Assembly: GCA_902595125.1 (NCBI GenBank)
Contig: CACJOY010000001.1
Span: 310,001-374,000 of the forward strand
Source: an uncultured Pelagibacteraceae bacterium
GTDB taxonomy: Bacteria > Pseudomonadota > Alphaproteobacteria > Pelagibacterales > Pelagibacteraceae
DNA length: 64,000 bases
Reading direction: 5' to 3'
This document shows, in pieces, positions 36,207-45,102 of the stretch. Below the pieces are notes generated by a model. That model had not been told where the DNA came from and did not search any database. It worked only from the letters and a program-made list of their open reading frames with translations. Position 1 is the stretch's first letter; every line of letters starts with the position of its first letter. The position numbers and the translations under genes are program-made.

Positions 36207-37375
36207 AAATGGAGATTCCAAAAAGTTTTTTAGGATATAAAAGAGAAAATAACAGAGCTGGAACAAGAAACCACGTAATTATTTTACCAGTCGATGATAT
36301 CTCAAACGCATGTGCTGAGTCAGTTGCAAATAATATTAAAGGAACTATTGCACTACCACACTCGTACGGCCGACTTCAATTTGGAGCTGATTTAGAGTTA
36401 CATTTTAGAACAATGATTGGAACTGGAAGTAATCCAAATGTAGCGGCTGTAATTGTAGTTGGTATAGAGCCAAAATGGACTAAAAGAATTGTAGATGGAA
36501 TAGCAAAAACTGGAAAGCCTGTAGAGGGTTTTCATATTGAGCGAACAGGTGATATAGGCACTGTTATGAAAGCGTCAAAAAAAGCTCAAGAATTTGCTAT
36601 GTGGGCTTCAGAAAAACAAAGAGAAGAATGTCCAATGAGTGATTTATGGATTTCAGTTAAATGTGGAGAGTCAGACACTACTTCAGGTCTTGCATCAAAT
36701 CCAACAGTTGGAAATTTAATGGATAAACTTGAGCCACTTGGTGTTCATCTGTGTTTTGGTGAAACTTCAGAACTGACTGGAGCTGAAAAAGTTTGTGCAA
36801 CAAGAGGTGCAACCAAAGAAGCTTCTGATAAATTTATGAAAACTTGGAGCGCCTACAATGATTTTATTTTGAAAGAAGCAACAGATGATCTATCAGAAAG
36901 CCAGCCAACTGCTGGAAATATTGCGGGTGGTTTGACTACGATTGAAGAAAAAGCATTTGGTAATTTTCAAAAAATTGGTAATTGTAAATTTATTGATGTT
37001 TTGGAACCAGCAGAGGAACCAAAAAAAGGTAAGGGATTGTATTTTATGGATACTTCTTCAGCAGCAGCTGAGTGTGTGACACTTCAGGCTGCAGCAGGAT
37101 TTAACATACACTTATTTCCAACAGGTCAAGGAAATATAGTTGGAAACCCTATTGAACCAGTTGTTAAATTAACAGCAAATCCATTAACTGTTAAAAGTAT
37201 GGGGGAACATATTGATTGTGATGTATCAAAAATTCTCTCAAGGGAAATGAATTTATCAGAAGCAGGAGATAAACTTATTGAGACAACTCTAAGGGTAGCA
37301 AATGGAAGATTAACCTGCGCTGAAGCTTTGGGTCATAAAGAATTTGTAATGACTAAACTTTACAGAAGCGCGTAA
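36200..37375 (+). CDS. suyB: (2R)-sulfolactate sulfo-lyase large subunit
   Basis: A 391-residue UxaA-family (altronate dehydratase C-terminal type) protein. [55 protein letters not shown] and the cysteine in [10 protein letters not shown] are family landmarks; the cysteines and histidines are presumed iron ligands. It forms the catalytic half of SuyAB, releasing sulfite and pyruvate from sulfolactate. The YeiH-type exporter begins 14 bases downstream. Confidence 0.9.
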   Translation: MVKMEIPKSFLGYKRENNRAGTRNHVIILPVDDISNACAESVANNIKGTIALPHSYGRLQFGADLELHFRTMIGTGSNPNVAAVIVVGIEPKWTKRIVDGIAKTGKPVEGFHIERTGDIGTVMKASKKAQEFAMWASEKQREECPMSDLWISVKCGESDTTSGLASNPTVGNLMDKLEPLGVHLCFGETSELTGAEKVCATRGATKEASDKFMKTWSAYNDFILKEATDDLSESQPTAGNIAGGLTTIEEKAFGNFQKIGNCKFIDVLEPAEEPKKGKGLYFMDTSSAAAECVTLQAAAGFNIHLFPTGQGNIVGNPIEPVVKLTANPLTVKSMGEHIDCDVSKILSREMNLSEAGDKLIETTLRVANGRLTCAEALGHKEFVMTKLYRSA

Positions 37376-37389
37376 TTATTTAATATAAA

Positions 37390-38457
37390 ATGCTGAATAA
37401 AAATTACCTGGTGTTTTTACCAGGTATAATCCTTGCATTTATTCTTTATTCTCTTTCTCAAGGTTTTAATAACATTATTGGAATTGAGCTTTTAGGATAT
37501 AGCAAAAGTCCAATATCTACAGCGATGATAGCAATTATATTAGGTATTTTCTTTGGTAATTTTTTCAAAATTCGGGATAGCTTTCAAAAAGGATTGGATT
37601 TTACTAGAGAATATATCTTAAAACTTGGAATAATCTGCTTAGGTATACAGTTAAAACCTTTTGAATTTTTAGATTTTGGAAAAATTGCGATACCATTAAT
37701 TTTAATCTGTATAATAAGTGTTTTAATCGTCATTAAATTATTAATAAAAAAATTAAAAATTCAAACTAGGATGGCTTACCTTATATCAATAGGCAGCACC
37801 GTTTGTGGAACTACAGCTATAATGGCAACAGCACCAGTAATAAAAGCGAGTAAAAATGAGGTCTCTTATGCAATTGCAAATATCACTTTATTTGGAATAT
37901 TATCGATGTTGTTATACCCTTATTTTGCAAATTTTTATTTTGATGGAAACTCTCTATTTGCAGGCCTTTTTTTAGGAACTGCTATACACGAAACTTCTCA
38001 AGTTGCAGCGGCTGGTTTGATATATGATCAACAATTTAATAGTCCTGAAACATTAAATATTGCAACGGTCACAAAACTTATAAGAAACACTTTTTTGATC
38101 GTAATGATTCCACTTTTTGCTTTTCTTTATAACAGAGGTCAGACTAAAGAAAAAAATTATTCGATAATAAGTATTTTTCCTTATTTTGTTTTAGGTTTTA
38201 TTGGGATGATAATTTTAAGAAATATCGGTGATGAAGTCTTCTCGACTAAGAATAATTGGACTGAAGTAATAAATTTAATTGAAGATAGTTCTAAAATTTT
38301 CTTAACTATGGCTATGGCTGCAATAGGCTTGTCAACAAATCTAAAAGATATTAAAAATATGGGTTATAAACCTTTTATTGTTGGATTTGCAGCAATGATA
38401 ACTGTTGGAATTGTAAGTATTTTAACAATCGAGATGTATCTAAAATTATTTATTTAG
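37390..38457 (+). CDS. YeiH family putative sulfite/sulfate exporter (UPF0324)
   Basis: A 355-residue protein with about ten membrane helices. Landmarks are LLGYSKSPISTAMIAIILG, LKLGIICLGIQL, GSTVCGTTAIMATAPVIKA and GTAIHETSQVAAAGLIYD. The family is found beside sulfonate-degradation genes and is proposed to remove sulfite from the cell. Co-transcribed with suyAB. It converges with a TauE-type exporter gene, with an 8-base stop overlap. Confidence 0.88.
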   Translation: MLNKNYLVFLPGIILAFILYSLSQGFNNIIGIELLGYSKSPISTAMIAIILGIFFGNFFKIRDSFQKGLDFTREYILKLGIICLGIQLKPFEFLDFGKIAIPLILICIISVLIVIKLLIKKLKIQTRMAYLISIGSTVCGTTAIMATAPVIKASKNEVSYAIANITLFGILSMLLYPYFANFYFDGNSLFAGLFLGTAIHETSQVAAAGLIYDQQFNSPETLNIATVTKLIRNTFLIVMIPLFAFLYNRGQTKEKNYSIISIFPYFVLGFIGMIILRNIGDEVFSTKNNWTEVINLIEDSSKIFLTMAMAAIGLSTNLKDIKNMGYKPFIVGFAAMITVGIVSILTIEMYLKLFI

Positions 38458-39544
38458 ATTGTTTTGCAGATTTAGCAAAATATTTTTTTCTAAACTTTGA
38501 AATTGATCTTCTAATAAATGCGGCAGCAATTCCCAAAACAACAGCGAATAGAATTGAAAATAATCCATAAAAAAATGGCATATCTTCAGAGAATCCTTTT
38601 ATAAATTTTGAAAAAAAATTTAAATCGGTAGATCCTACAGAACTAATACTCTTCTGTATTTCTTCAGCAAAAAAAGTGTCGTAAGCTATTACTATCCCAA
38701 CAATCAATAATAAAATTGCTAATAAAGCTTTTAATCCTGAACTGTCAATCTGTTCACCAAGTTTTTGGCCTATCTGCACTCCTACTATTGATCCTACTAC
38801 TAGCATTACTACAAGCATCAAATCTATAGAACCATAGTTTATAGAATGAAGAAAAGTAACTATAATACTTACAAAAATAGTTACAAACAAAGATGTACCT
38901 GGAACTAATTTTGTAGGCATTTTAATTATATAAATCATTGCTGGAACCAAAATAAAAGCACCACCTATTCCCATTATTGCCGCTATAAAGCCAACAGCTA
39001 AACCAATTATGATAGGTGTAAAAATACTTTCATATAATTTAGATTTAGGAAATCTCATTCTAAATGGAAGTCCATGTATCCAGTAATGTACATGTAATTT
39101 TTTTCTTTCAACTACATTCTTTTTAGCCTTATCAATTTCACCCAGACTCTCGACAAGCATTAATGTACCAATAATTGCAAGTATATACATGTAAGCTAAA
39201 GAAATAACGGTATCTATTTTTCCAATACCTTTGAAATAAGTAAATGTATAGATTCCTAATGCGGTTCCTATTGAGCCACCAATTACAATCATAAAACCCA
39301 TTTTATAATCCAAAGTATTTTTTAACCAATGAGTTGTGGACCCTGATACAGAAGTTGCTAGGATATTATTAGCTTCATTAGCAACTGCATATGCAGGAGG
39401 AACACCCATAAAAATTAAAAACGGTGTCATTAAAAAACCACCTCCAACACCAAAGAGGCCAGAAAGAACCCCGACTATTGCACTTAGTAAAAGTATTTCA
39501 ACTGGATTGATAAAGACCTGAGCTATAGGTAAAAAAACTTCCAT
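38450..39544 (-). CDS. TauE/SafE (TSUP) family sulfite exporter
   Basis: A 364-residue membrane protein with eight or more helices. The two family repeats are GVLSGLFGVGGGFLMTPFLI and VGFIAAIMGIGGAFILVPAM. In sulfonate users these proteins export sulfite, which fits the location between suyAB and aprAB. It ends with a basic cytoplasmic tail (RRSISKFRKKYFAKSAKQ). A 44-residue membrane protein precedes it by 28 bases. Confidence 0.92.
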   Translation of the reverse strand: MEVFLPIAQVFINPVEILLLSAIVGVLSGLFGVGGGFLMTPFLIFMGVPPAYAVANEANNILATSVSGSTTHWLKNTLDYKMGFMIVIGGSIGTALGIYTFTYFKGIGKIDTVISLAYMYILAIIGTLMLVESLGEIDKAKKNVVERKKLHVHYWIHGLPFRMRFPKSKLYESIFTPIIIGLAVGFIAAIMGIGGAFILVPAMIYIIKMPTKLVPGTSLFVTIFVSIIVTFLHSINYGSIDLMLVVMLVVGSIVGVQIGQKLGEQIDSSGLKALLAILLLIVGIVIAYDTFFAEEIQKSISSVGSTDLNFFSKFIKGFSEDMPFFYGLFSILFAVVLGIAAAFIRRSISKFRKKYFAKSAKQSK

Positions 39545-39572
39545 GTAAAAATTAAAAAACTTTAAAAATAAC

Positions 39573-39707
39573 TTATTTAAATGTTATAAAAGTTCCTACT
39601 AAGATGACACTCCAACAAGCAGCTATAGCTGAAAAAATTCCAGTTTTAATAAGTGTTGTCTTTTTTTCTACGAGTTTTTGAGGAATTTTTATATTTGGAA
39701 GATGCAT
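39573..39707 (-). CDS. 44-residue single-span membrane protein next to the TSUP exporter
   Basis: ATG 39707 to stop 39575-39573. The basic N-terminal half (HLPNIKIPQKLVEKKTTLIK) is followed by one helix (TGIFSAIAACWSVILVGTFI). It is the first gene of the TSUP unit, just downstream of a candidate promoter with a consensus -35. Possibly an exporter accessory subunit; unproven. Confidence 0.55.
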   Translation of the reverse strand: MHLPNIKIPQKLVEKKTTLIKTGIFSAIAACWSVILVGTFITFK

Positions 39708-39716
39708 CTTACTTTC

Positions 39717-39744
39717 TCAATACACCCAGTGTAAAAATTGTCAA
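39717..39744 (-). promoter_or_regulatory. Candidate promoter for the small protein/TSUP exporter unit
   Basis: On the minus strand a perfect TTGACA (39739-39744) and TATTGA (39717-39722) with 16 bases between. Transcription would start within about 3-8 bases of the ATG at 39707, giving an almost leaderless mRNA. Confidence 0.42.
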
Positions 39745-39773
39745 ACTATAATTGAATTTTTTGAAAATTTTTT

Positions 39774-40127
39774 TTAATAAATTGTTGCCCCAAAAACCTT
39801 GATCTCACCATCCTCTACTCCTAAAACTAACCTACCCAAGAATTCTCCCGGAATTTTCTTATTTGTTTGCTTTATGAGCACTGTAATATGGTCTCCTCTT
39901 CTTAAAGTGCCAAAAGGTTCGTAAGTTTCATTCAAATTCGTGATAAGCTCATTATTTGCCCATTGTTTTCCCAGTTCTACTTCGTTAGCTCCAAAGAGCA
40001 TCTGAGTTGAAAAATCTTTCGTAAAACCACCGTAATCTTTAAGATTTGATGATCTTACTAAGTTTTCCCAAAGAGGTTTGCCTATCGCAAATATTTCTTC
40101 ATCATTTTTAGATAAAAAATCCATCAA
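39774..40127 (-). CDS. Conserved-context hypothetical protein downstream of aprA
   Basis: A 117-residue soluble protein, start ATG at 40127 (or the next codon). It has a helical N-terminal half (KNDEEIFAIGKPLWENLVRS) and a beta-rich C-terminal half (RRGDHITVLIKQTNKKIPGE, then LGRLVLGVEDGEIKVFGATI). No signal peptide or cysteine motif. It follows aprA by 21 bases on the same strand and is likely part of the apr operon, so a role in APS/sulfite chemistry is a reasonable guess. I do not recognise the family. Confidence 0.65.
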   Translation of the reverse strand: MMDFLSKNDEEIFAIGKPLWENLVRSSNLKDYGGFTKDFSTQMLFGANEVELGKQWANNELITNLNETYEPFGTLRRGDHITVLIKQTNKKIPGEFLGRLVLGVEDGEIKVFGATIY

Positions 40128-40148
40128 TTTTAACTCTTAGACTTATTA

Positions 40149-42008
40149 TTAAGAGGCTTTCTTTTTCTCATTTTCATCCACAATGTGATACACGGGTACC
40201 TTTTCCATTGTAAATTTGCCAGTTTTAGGATCTCTTCTCGAAACGGTTAAACAATGCCAGTTATCATCATCCAGTTTCATATGATCTCCTCTGTAATAAT
40301 ATCCTGGCCAACGAGTTTCTTCTCTAAATAAGGTATGCTCTGTAACACACTGTGAGGTTAAAGCCCTATGTTTTAACTCCCAGGCTCTCATCAATTGATG
40401 ATAATCCTCAGCACCTACTTTTTCTAAATCTTCTTCTAACCAAGCTAGTAATTCTAATCCTCTTTTAAGCATATTATCGTTAGTCATATAATTAGTTGCG
40501 ATACCCCCAACATACTCATCCATTATTCTTTGAAGTCTTTGTAAACCTTGTATTGGTGATATGTAGCTAGGAGAAACAGTTCCACCTGTAATTTCATTCT
40601 GAGCAACAGTGTAAGTCTCTAAAGGTTTATAAACTTTAATTTTAAAATCTTCACATTGTTTATCTGAAACAGAAATACCTTCAGCTTTTTTATCTTCTAT
40701 ATATTTTACAGCTGCTTTTGCTGCTAATCTACCTTCAGTAAATGAACCTGAAGAAAATTTATGTGCACTTCCACCTACAGTATCTCCAGCGCCAAATAAT
40801 CCATCTATTGTTAACATTCTGTTATAGCCCCAGAAATATTCTGGAGGAGATAAATCTTCTGGTCCACTTACCCACGCTCCTGAACATGTTGCATGAGAAC
40901 CCATAACATAAGGTTCGGAAGTTGTTAATTCGGGGTTTGTATATTTTGGATCAATATTTTGAGAAGCCCAAACAACCGCCTGACCAACTGTCATTCCTAA
41001 AAAGTTTTCCCAACCAACAGTCTCTAGATGTGGATCTTGAAAAGCTTCAGTGGTAACCATCTGGATTGGTCCACCTCCTGCCATTGTTTCCTGAATGAAT
41101 GCATGATTTCTTAAACATGTAGGAGTTGGATGATGATCGATATATTCTCCAACTAATTCTTTAGTTTGATCATACCATTTCTTTTCATAATTTTCACCAT
41201 TTGCATTTTGTGTATAAGTTTTTAAATGTAAAAAATATGCTCCAACGGGACCATATCCATCTTTAAATCTACACAAAACAATTCTATTTTCCATCTGAGT
41301 CATTTTTGCACCTGCAGCAATGGGTAATGCATAAGCTGAACCATTACTCCATGGAGCGTACCAAGTTCTTCCCATTCCCTCACCAACTGCTCGAGGCTTA
41401 AAAATATGTGAAGCACCACCAGCTGCAACAATTACAGCTTTAGCTCTAAATACATGAAAATCTCCAGTTCTCATGTTAAATCCAACTGCTCCACCAATTC
41501 TATTTTCCTGAGCTTCGTCCATCAATAAATGAGTAATCATTATTCTGTTGTAAATTTTATCAGCAGATTTTTTTGCTGCTTCTGCAACAATTGGTTTATA
41601 ACTTTCCCCGTGGATCATTATCTGCCACTTACCTTCTCTTAAATATCTTCCAGTTTTCTCATTTTTCATCATGGGCAAACCCCATTCGTCAAACATATGT
41701 ACTGTGGAGTCAACGTGTCGAGCCATATCATATCCAAGATCTTCTCTAACCATTCCCATCAAATCATTTCTAGCGTATCTAACATGATCCTCAGGTTGAT
41801 TTTCATCCCATTGCATTCCCATATAACAGTTAATAGCATACAGGCCTTGAGCTACTGCACCACTTCTATCTATATTGGCTTTTTCCACACAAACAATTTT
41901 TAAATCTCTGCCCCAGTGTCTAGCTTCAAAGGTAGCACCTGTACCAGCCATACCTCCGCCAACAACTAATACATCGCACTCTTCAAAATGTGTTTTGTGT
42001 TTGGCCAT
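40149..42008 (-). CDS. aprA: Adenylylsulfate reductase subunit alpha
   Basis: A 619-residue FAD subunit related to succinate dehydrogenase. DVLVVGGGMAGTGATFEARH at the start is the FAD motif, followed by AVAQGLYAINCYMG, the FAD-histidyl-type region and HATCSGAWVSGPEDLSPPEY later. The enzyme interconverts APS with sulfite and AMP. In SAR11, which lacks assimilatory sulfate reduction, it most likely oxidises sulfite. It shares one base with the end of aprB. Confidence 0.96.
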   Translation of the reverse strand: MAKHKTHFEECDVLVVGGGMAGTGATFEARHWGRDLKIVCVEKANIDRSGAVAQGLYAINCYMGMQWDENQPEDHVRYARNDLMGMVREDLGYDMARHVDSTVHMFDEWGLPMMKNEKTGRYLREGKWQIMIHGESYKPIVAEAAKKSADKIYNRIMITHLLMDEAQENRIGGAVGFNMRTGDFHVFRAKAVIVAAGGASHIFKPRAVGEGMGRTWYAPWSNGSAYALPIAAGAKMTQMENRIVLCRFKDGYGPVGAYFLHLKTYTQNANGENYEKKWYDQTKELVGEYIDHHPTPTCLRNHAFIQETMAGGGPIQMVTTEAFQDPHLETVGWENFLGMTVGQAVVWASQNIDPKYTNPELTTSEPYVMGSHATCSGAWVSGPEDLSPPEYFWGYNRMLTIDGLFGAGDTVGGSAHKFSSGSFTEGRLAAKAAVKYIEDKKAEGISVSDKQCEDFKIKVYKPLETYTVAQNEITGGTVSPSYISPIQGLQRLQRIMDEYVGGIATNYMTNDNMLKRGLELLAWLEEDLEKVGAEDYHQLMRAWELKHRALTSQCVTEHTLFREETRWPGYYYRGDHMKLDDDNWHCLTVSRRDPKTGKFTMEKVPVYHIVDENEKKKAS

Positions 42009-42478
42009 TAATAATAAACTCCCTTTTTGAAAGAGTCTTTAGGCACTGAAGGTAATTCTCCATTAGTGTTTAATCCTTCAGGTTCTGTATAAAGTCTTTG
42101 TGAATTTATTTCACCTTGATTAGGTTTGTCTCCCTCAGCAAGCTTAGGGATAAATTTTCCCCATGGCTTAGTTGTAATTGGAGATACAAAATTCTTTTCT
42201 GTTCCATTTCTAAATTTAATTTTCCAAGAAATTGTTCCTTTTTCTTCTTCCCTTCTTACTCTAACGCTATGACCCATTGGTGCAAAATCAGCGTAACCTC
42301 TCACATCGATTGCATGATTAGGACAAGCTTTAACACACGAGTAACATTCCCAGCAAAAATTTGGTTCTATATTTTTTGCTCGTCTTATATTTTCATCTAT
42401 ATGCATAATGTCTGATGGACAAATATCTACACAATGTCCGCAGCCATCGCATCTAGTCATATATACAAAAGTTGACAT
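42008..42478 (-). CDS. aprB: Adenylylsulfate reductase subunit beta (iron-sulfur)
   Basis: A 156-residue electron-transfer subunit. Two [4Fe-4S] motifs are seen: C10, C13, C16, C20 (CDGCGHCVDICP) and C42, C45, C48, C52 (CWECYSCVKACP). The C-terminal tail, from about residue 100, wraps around AprA in known structures. It lies between aprM (30 bases upstream) and aprA. Confidence 0.96.
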   Translation of the reverse strand: MSTFVYMTRCDGCGHCVDICPSDIMHIDENIRRAKNIEPNFCWECYSCVKACPNHAIDVRGYADFAPMGHSVRVRREEEKGTISWKIKFRNGTEKNFVSPITTKPWGKFIPKLAEGDKPNQGEINSQRLYTEPEGLNTNGELPSVPKDSFKKGVYY

Positions 42479-42508
42479 AATTAATTTTCTCCCTTTTTTA
42501 ATAACATA

Positions 42509-43303
42509 TTAATAATGTTTTGGCTCTTCTCTTTTTATACCTAGGCCAAATTGCTCAGGTGCATCTGCAGGAGGTGGAAGATTATCTCTTGAACCATCTG
42601 CTTCTGCTAAATTTTTTTGTATTGCAGCTCCAGGTTTGTAAAACATATGTGCAAATTTTGACCAATATACACCACCAAATAAAATTAAATTCGCAGTTAT
42701 GAATAGAATAAAAAATAAATATGCTAAACCGATTTGTCCACTAAATTGAGTATATGACCACGCTAAACCAAAAGTTGCACATGCTAATAGTGCTAATACA
42801 AATAAATCAGCTTTAATAATTCTATACCACGGGTGTGCCTCAGCTGAAACATCAACTCTTAGGAAAAACCAAAACCAGTAACCTCCTAAACAAGTTAAAA
42901 TTGCTCCCGTATGCCAGAGACTAGACCAAATTTCTGAATTAGATTTACCTGGACCTGTGTAACAAAAAACTAAAACAGCTGATGAAACCCAAAACAAAAT
43001 TGTTCCATACATCCCAAGAACATGAGCAAGACGTCTTTTACCAAATCCAAGTTCAGAAGTTGTACCAATGTCGACAACAGTAGTTTTTGCTATAATTGAT
43101 GTCTTTTCACCTATACCTAATTTTTTAGTAGCAGATAATTTTGCTTTTTTTGCATTATTAAAAAAGTAAGTAAGATTTTTATGATGAATCATTTGGATAA
43201 TTGTACCAAGCACAATTAGAATTATCATTGCAACTATAAAGCCCTGCATTGCTATTGGGGTAATAGTTTCCGCTATAACAGAAAATGGGTTAGTACTAAA
43301 CAT
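42509..43303 (-). CDS. aprM: AprM, putative membrane anchor of adenylylsulfate reductase
   Basis: A 264-residue membrane protein with about five to six helices. IAMQGFIVAMIILIVLGTII, GMYGTILFWVSSAVLVFCYT and LACATFGLAWSYTQFSGQ are hydrophobic segments, and histidines such as H118-type LWHTGAIL could bind haem. An AprM gene preceding aprBA is known for the SAR11-type and some sulfur-oxidiser apr loci, where it is proposed to hand electrons to the quinone pool. First gene of the apr unit. Confidence 0.85.
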   Translation of the reverse strand: MFSTNPFSVIAETITPIAMQGFIVAMIILIVLGTIIQMIHHKNLTYFFNNAKKAKLSATKKLGIGEKTSIIAKTTVVDIGTTSELGFGKRRLAHVLGMYGTILFWVSSAVLVFCYTGPGKSNSEIWSSLWHTGAILTCLGGYWFWFFLRVDVSAEAHPWYRIIKADLFVLALLACATFGLAWSYTQFSGQIGLAYLFFILFITANLILFGGVYWSKFAHMFYKPGAAIQKNLAEADGSRDNLPPPADAPEQFGLGIKREEPKHY

Positions 43304-43343
43304 ATCCGCCTTATGTTAAATTATTTTTGTCTAATTTTAAAGA

Positions 43344-43372
43344 TATCTAGTCTACTTAAAAAAATAGTTCAA
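43344..43372 (-). promoter_or_regulatory. Candidate promoter of the aprM-aprB-aprA unit
   Basis: On the minus strand TTGAAC (43367-43372) and TAGATA (43344-43349), 17 bases apart, about 41 bases before the aprM start, which has an AAGGCGG ribosome site. Partial matches only. Confidence 0.32.
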
Positions 43373-43407
43373 CTGCAAACTCATCGCAATTAACCTTTAA
43401 TAACAGG

Positions 43408-43806
43408 CTATTTTTTTCTCTTATAGTGTTGCTTATTAGGAATAACTGATCTTACTCCACCTTGAGGATTCTCAACATCTCCTGACCTTCGAGGAATCAA
43501 GTGCAAGTGACAGTGTAAAATAGATTGGCCTGAAACCTTGCCTATATTTGTTCCAAGGTTAAATCCCTCTATATTTGGATCTTTTTTGATAACTTCATTT
43601 TTAACTTTCTTTACAAGATCATTACAAGCAACTAGCTCTTCATTAGTTAATTCAAAAAAATCTTTTATATGTCGTTTGGGTATTATTAAGCAATGAAGTT
43701 TAGATACTGGATAAGTGTCATAACTAGCATAAGCTAATTCATTTTCAAAAGTGAAACCACTTTCTTTAGTATTGCAAAATAAACACGGATTATTTGGATC
43801 TTTCAT
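43408..43806 (-). CDS. HIT family nucleotide-binding protein
   Basis: A 132-residue histidine-triad protein. The triad motif is HCHLHLIPRR, within ILHCHLHLIP, and the N-terminal CLFCNTKESGFTFENELAYA contains the CxxC often found in HinT/Fhit-like proteins. It hydrolyses nucleotide phosphoramidates or dinucleotides. It overlaps the stop of the pabC-like gene by one base and may be co-transcribed with the folate genes. Confidence 0.92.
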   Translation of the reverse strand: MKDPNNPCLFCNTKESGFTFENELAYASYDTYPVSKLHCLIIPKRHIKDFFELTNEELVACNDLVKKVKNEVIKKDPNIEGFNLGTNIGKVSGQSILHCHLHLIPRRSGDVENPQGGVRSVIPNKQHYKRKK

Positions 43807-44582
43807 TAATTATAATTATATAATTTACAATTTTTAACCGCTGAACGGTAATATTTAAGAAATATCTTGTAATGTTTTAATTTTTTTCTTTTCCAATTAA
43901 TTTGTCTTATTGTTTTCACCGAAGTTACACCTTTTCCTGAACCAATTAACAATATTTCATCAAATTTTTTTAATTCTTTTACCTTAATTTCTTTTTTAAA
44001 AATTTTCTTAACTCTTGATTTAAAAAATTTATATGTAACACCCTCATAATAATTTTTTTTTGGTGTAAAAATTTTATCATTTTTTATAAATAAAAGATTG
44101 GAAGTTCCTGTTTCAAGAAGTTTCTTATTAAAAACAAGACCTATATCTGATTTAGTATTATCCATTTTAGACAGATGAGATAATATTTTTTTATATTTCA
44201 AGTTTTTAAATTCTGGTCTTTCTCTCTTAAGATTTACAAGTTTTAAATCAAAATTTAATTTTGGGGTAAAACGTTTTCTTAGAGATATTGAGATAGTATT
44301 TTTATTAATAGCAACTCTAAGTAAATGATTATAATTTTTTTTTATAGATAAATTTTCTTTTAAAATTTTTAAAATATCTTTATTGATAGATTTTTTATTT
44401 ATTTTATATTTTTTTAAAGATTTGAGAAGATTAGATAAATGGTTTTTAAAAAATAAAATTTTAAATGGTTTGCCAAAAATCCACATGGTTGTAAAAATTC
44501 CGTGATCGCCCCATAGATCTTTAAAATCTATTTCTTGCAGATCTCTAAGACGATAAGATTTTTTTAATGAGAAAGTTACCAT
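43806..44582 (-). CDS. Aminotransferase class IV, 4-amino-4-deoxychorismate lyase-like
   Basis: A 258-residue fold-type IV PLP protein. KYKKILSHLS fits the Schiff-base lysine region, LLETGTSNLLFIKND is the 'E.g.sN.f' motif and FTPKKNYYEGVTYKFF is the 'TP...l.GvTr' motif. It would release pyruvate from aminodeoxychorismate to form 4-aminobenzoate. The start overlaps the pabA-like gene by 38 bases; a later start is possible. The sequence is unusually lysine-rich and diverged. Confidence 0.8.
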   Translation of the reverse strand: MVTFSLKKSYRLRDLQEIDFKDLWGDHGIFTTMWIFGKPFKILFFKNHLSNLLKSLKKYKINKKSINKDILKILKENLSIKKNYNHLLRVAINKNTISISLRKRFTPKLNFDLKLVNLKRERPEFKNLKYKKILSHLSKMDNTKSDIGLVFNKKLLETGTSNLLFIKNDKIFTPKKNYYEGVTYKFFKSRVKKIFKKEIKVKELKKFDEILLIGSGKGVTSVKTIRQINWKRKKLKHYKIFLKYYRSAVKNCKLYNYN

Positions 44583-45102
44583 TATTAGTTAAGAATGATT
44601 CTGGGTGAAATTGAAATCCATAAATTTTATCCTTATTATTTTCAAAAGCCATTGCTACTTTTGATTTCAAACATCTCATTGTTATCTCAAAATCTTTGAT
44701 TTTAAAAGGTTCTTTTAATTTTAAGGAATGATATCGACCAACTTTGAAAATTTGATTTTTTTTAAATAATGAATTTTTACTGTAAACCTTAATGCTCGAT
44801 TGATAACCATGGTAAATTTTATTTTGTTCAATAATTTTTGCACCTTCACAAAATAAAATCTGTTGAAATCCTAAACAAATTCCAATTATTTTTTTTTTAC
44901 CTTTATATTGATTATAGATCTTTGATGTAAATGGATAATTCTTAGGATTTCCTGGACCAGGTGAAAAAACAATCACTTTTGCTTTGCTAAGTTTTATCTT
45001 ATCAACATTGTTATAATTATCACACTCGACATCATCAAATAATGAAAGTTGATGAACAACATTATGTGTAAAAGAGTCTTTATGGTCTATAACGTAAATC
45101 AT
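44545..45102 (-). CDS. Glutamine amidotransferase, PabA/TrpG type
   Basis: A 185-residue class I amidotransferase that supplies ammonia to the chorismate-amination subunit. The oxyanion region is FSPGPGNP, the nucleophile is C76 (GICLGFQQ), and the C-terminal FQFHPESF holds the histidine and glutamate. It overlaps the pabB-like gene by 4 bases. PabA and TrpG cannot be separated by sequence alone; the class IV lyase next door favours PabA. Confidence 0.88.
   Translation of the reverse strand: MIYVIDHKDSFTHNVVHQLSLFDDVECDNYNNVDKIKLSKAKVIVFSPGPGNPKNYPFTSKIYNQYKGKKKIIGICLGFQQILFCEGAKIIEQNKIYHGYQSSIKVYSKNSLFKKNQIFKVGRYHSLKLKEPFKIKDFEITMRCLKSKVAMAFENNKDKIYGFQFHPESFLTNNGNFLIKKILSS

Noticed and set aside
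39745-39790. A- and T-rich run after the 117-residue gene as a terminator
   Set aside because: No stable G+C stem is present; it is a simple A+T-rich tract.
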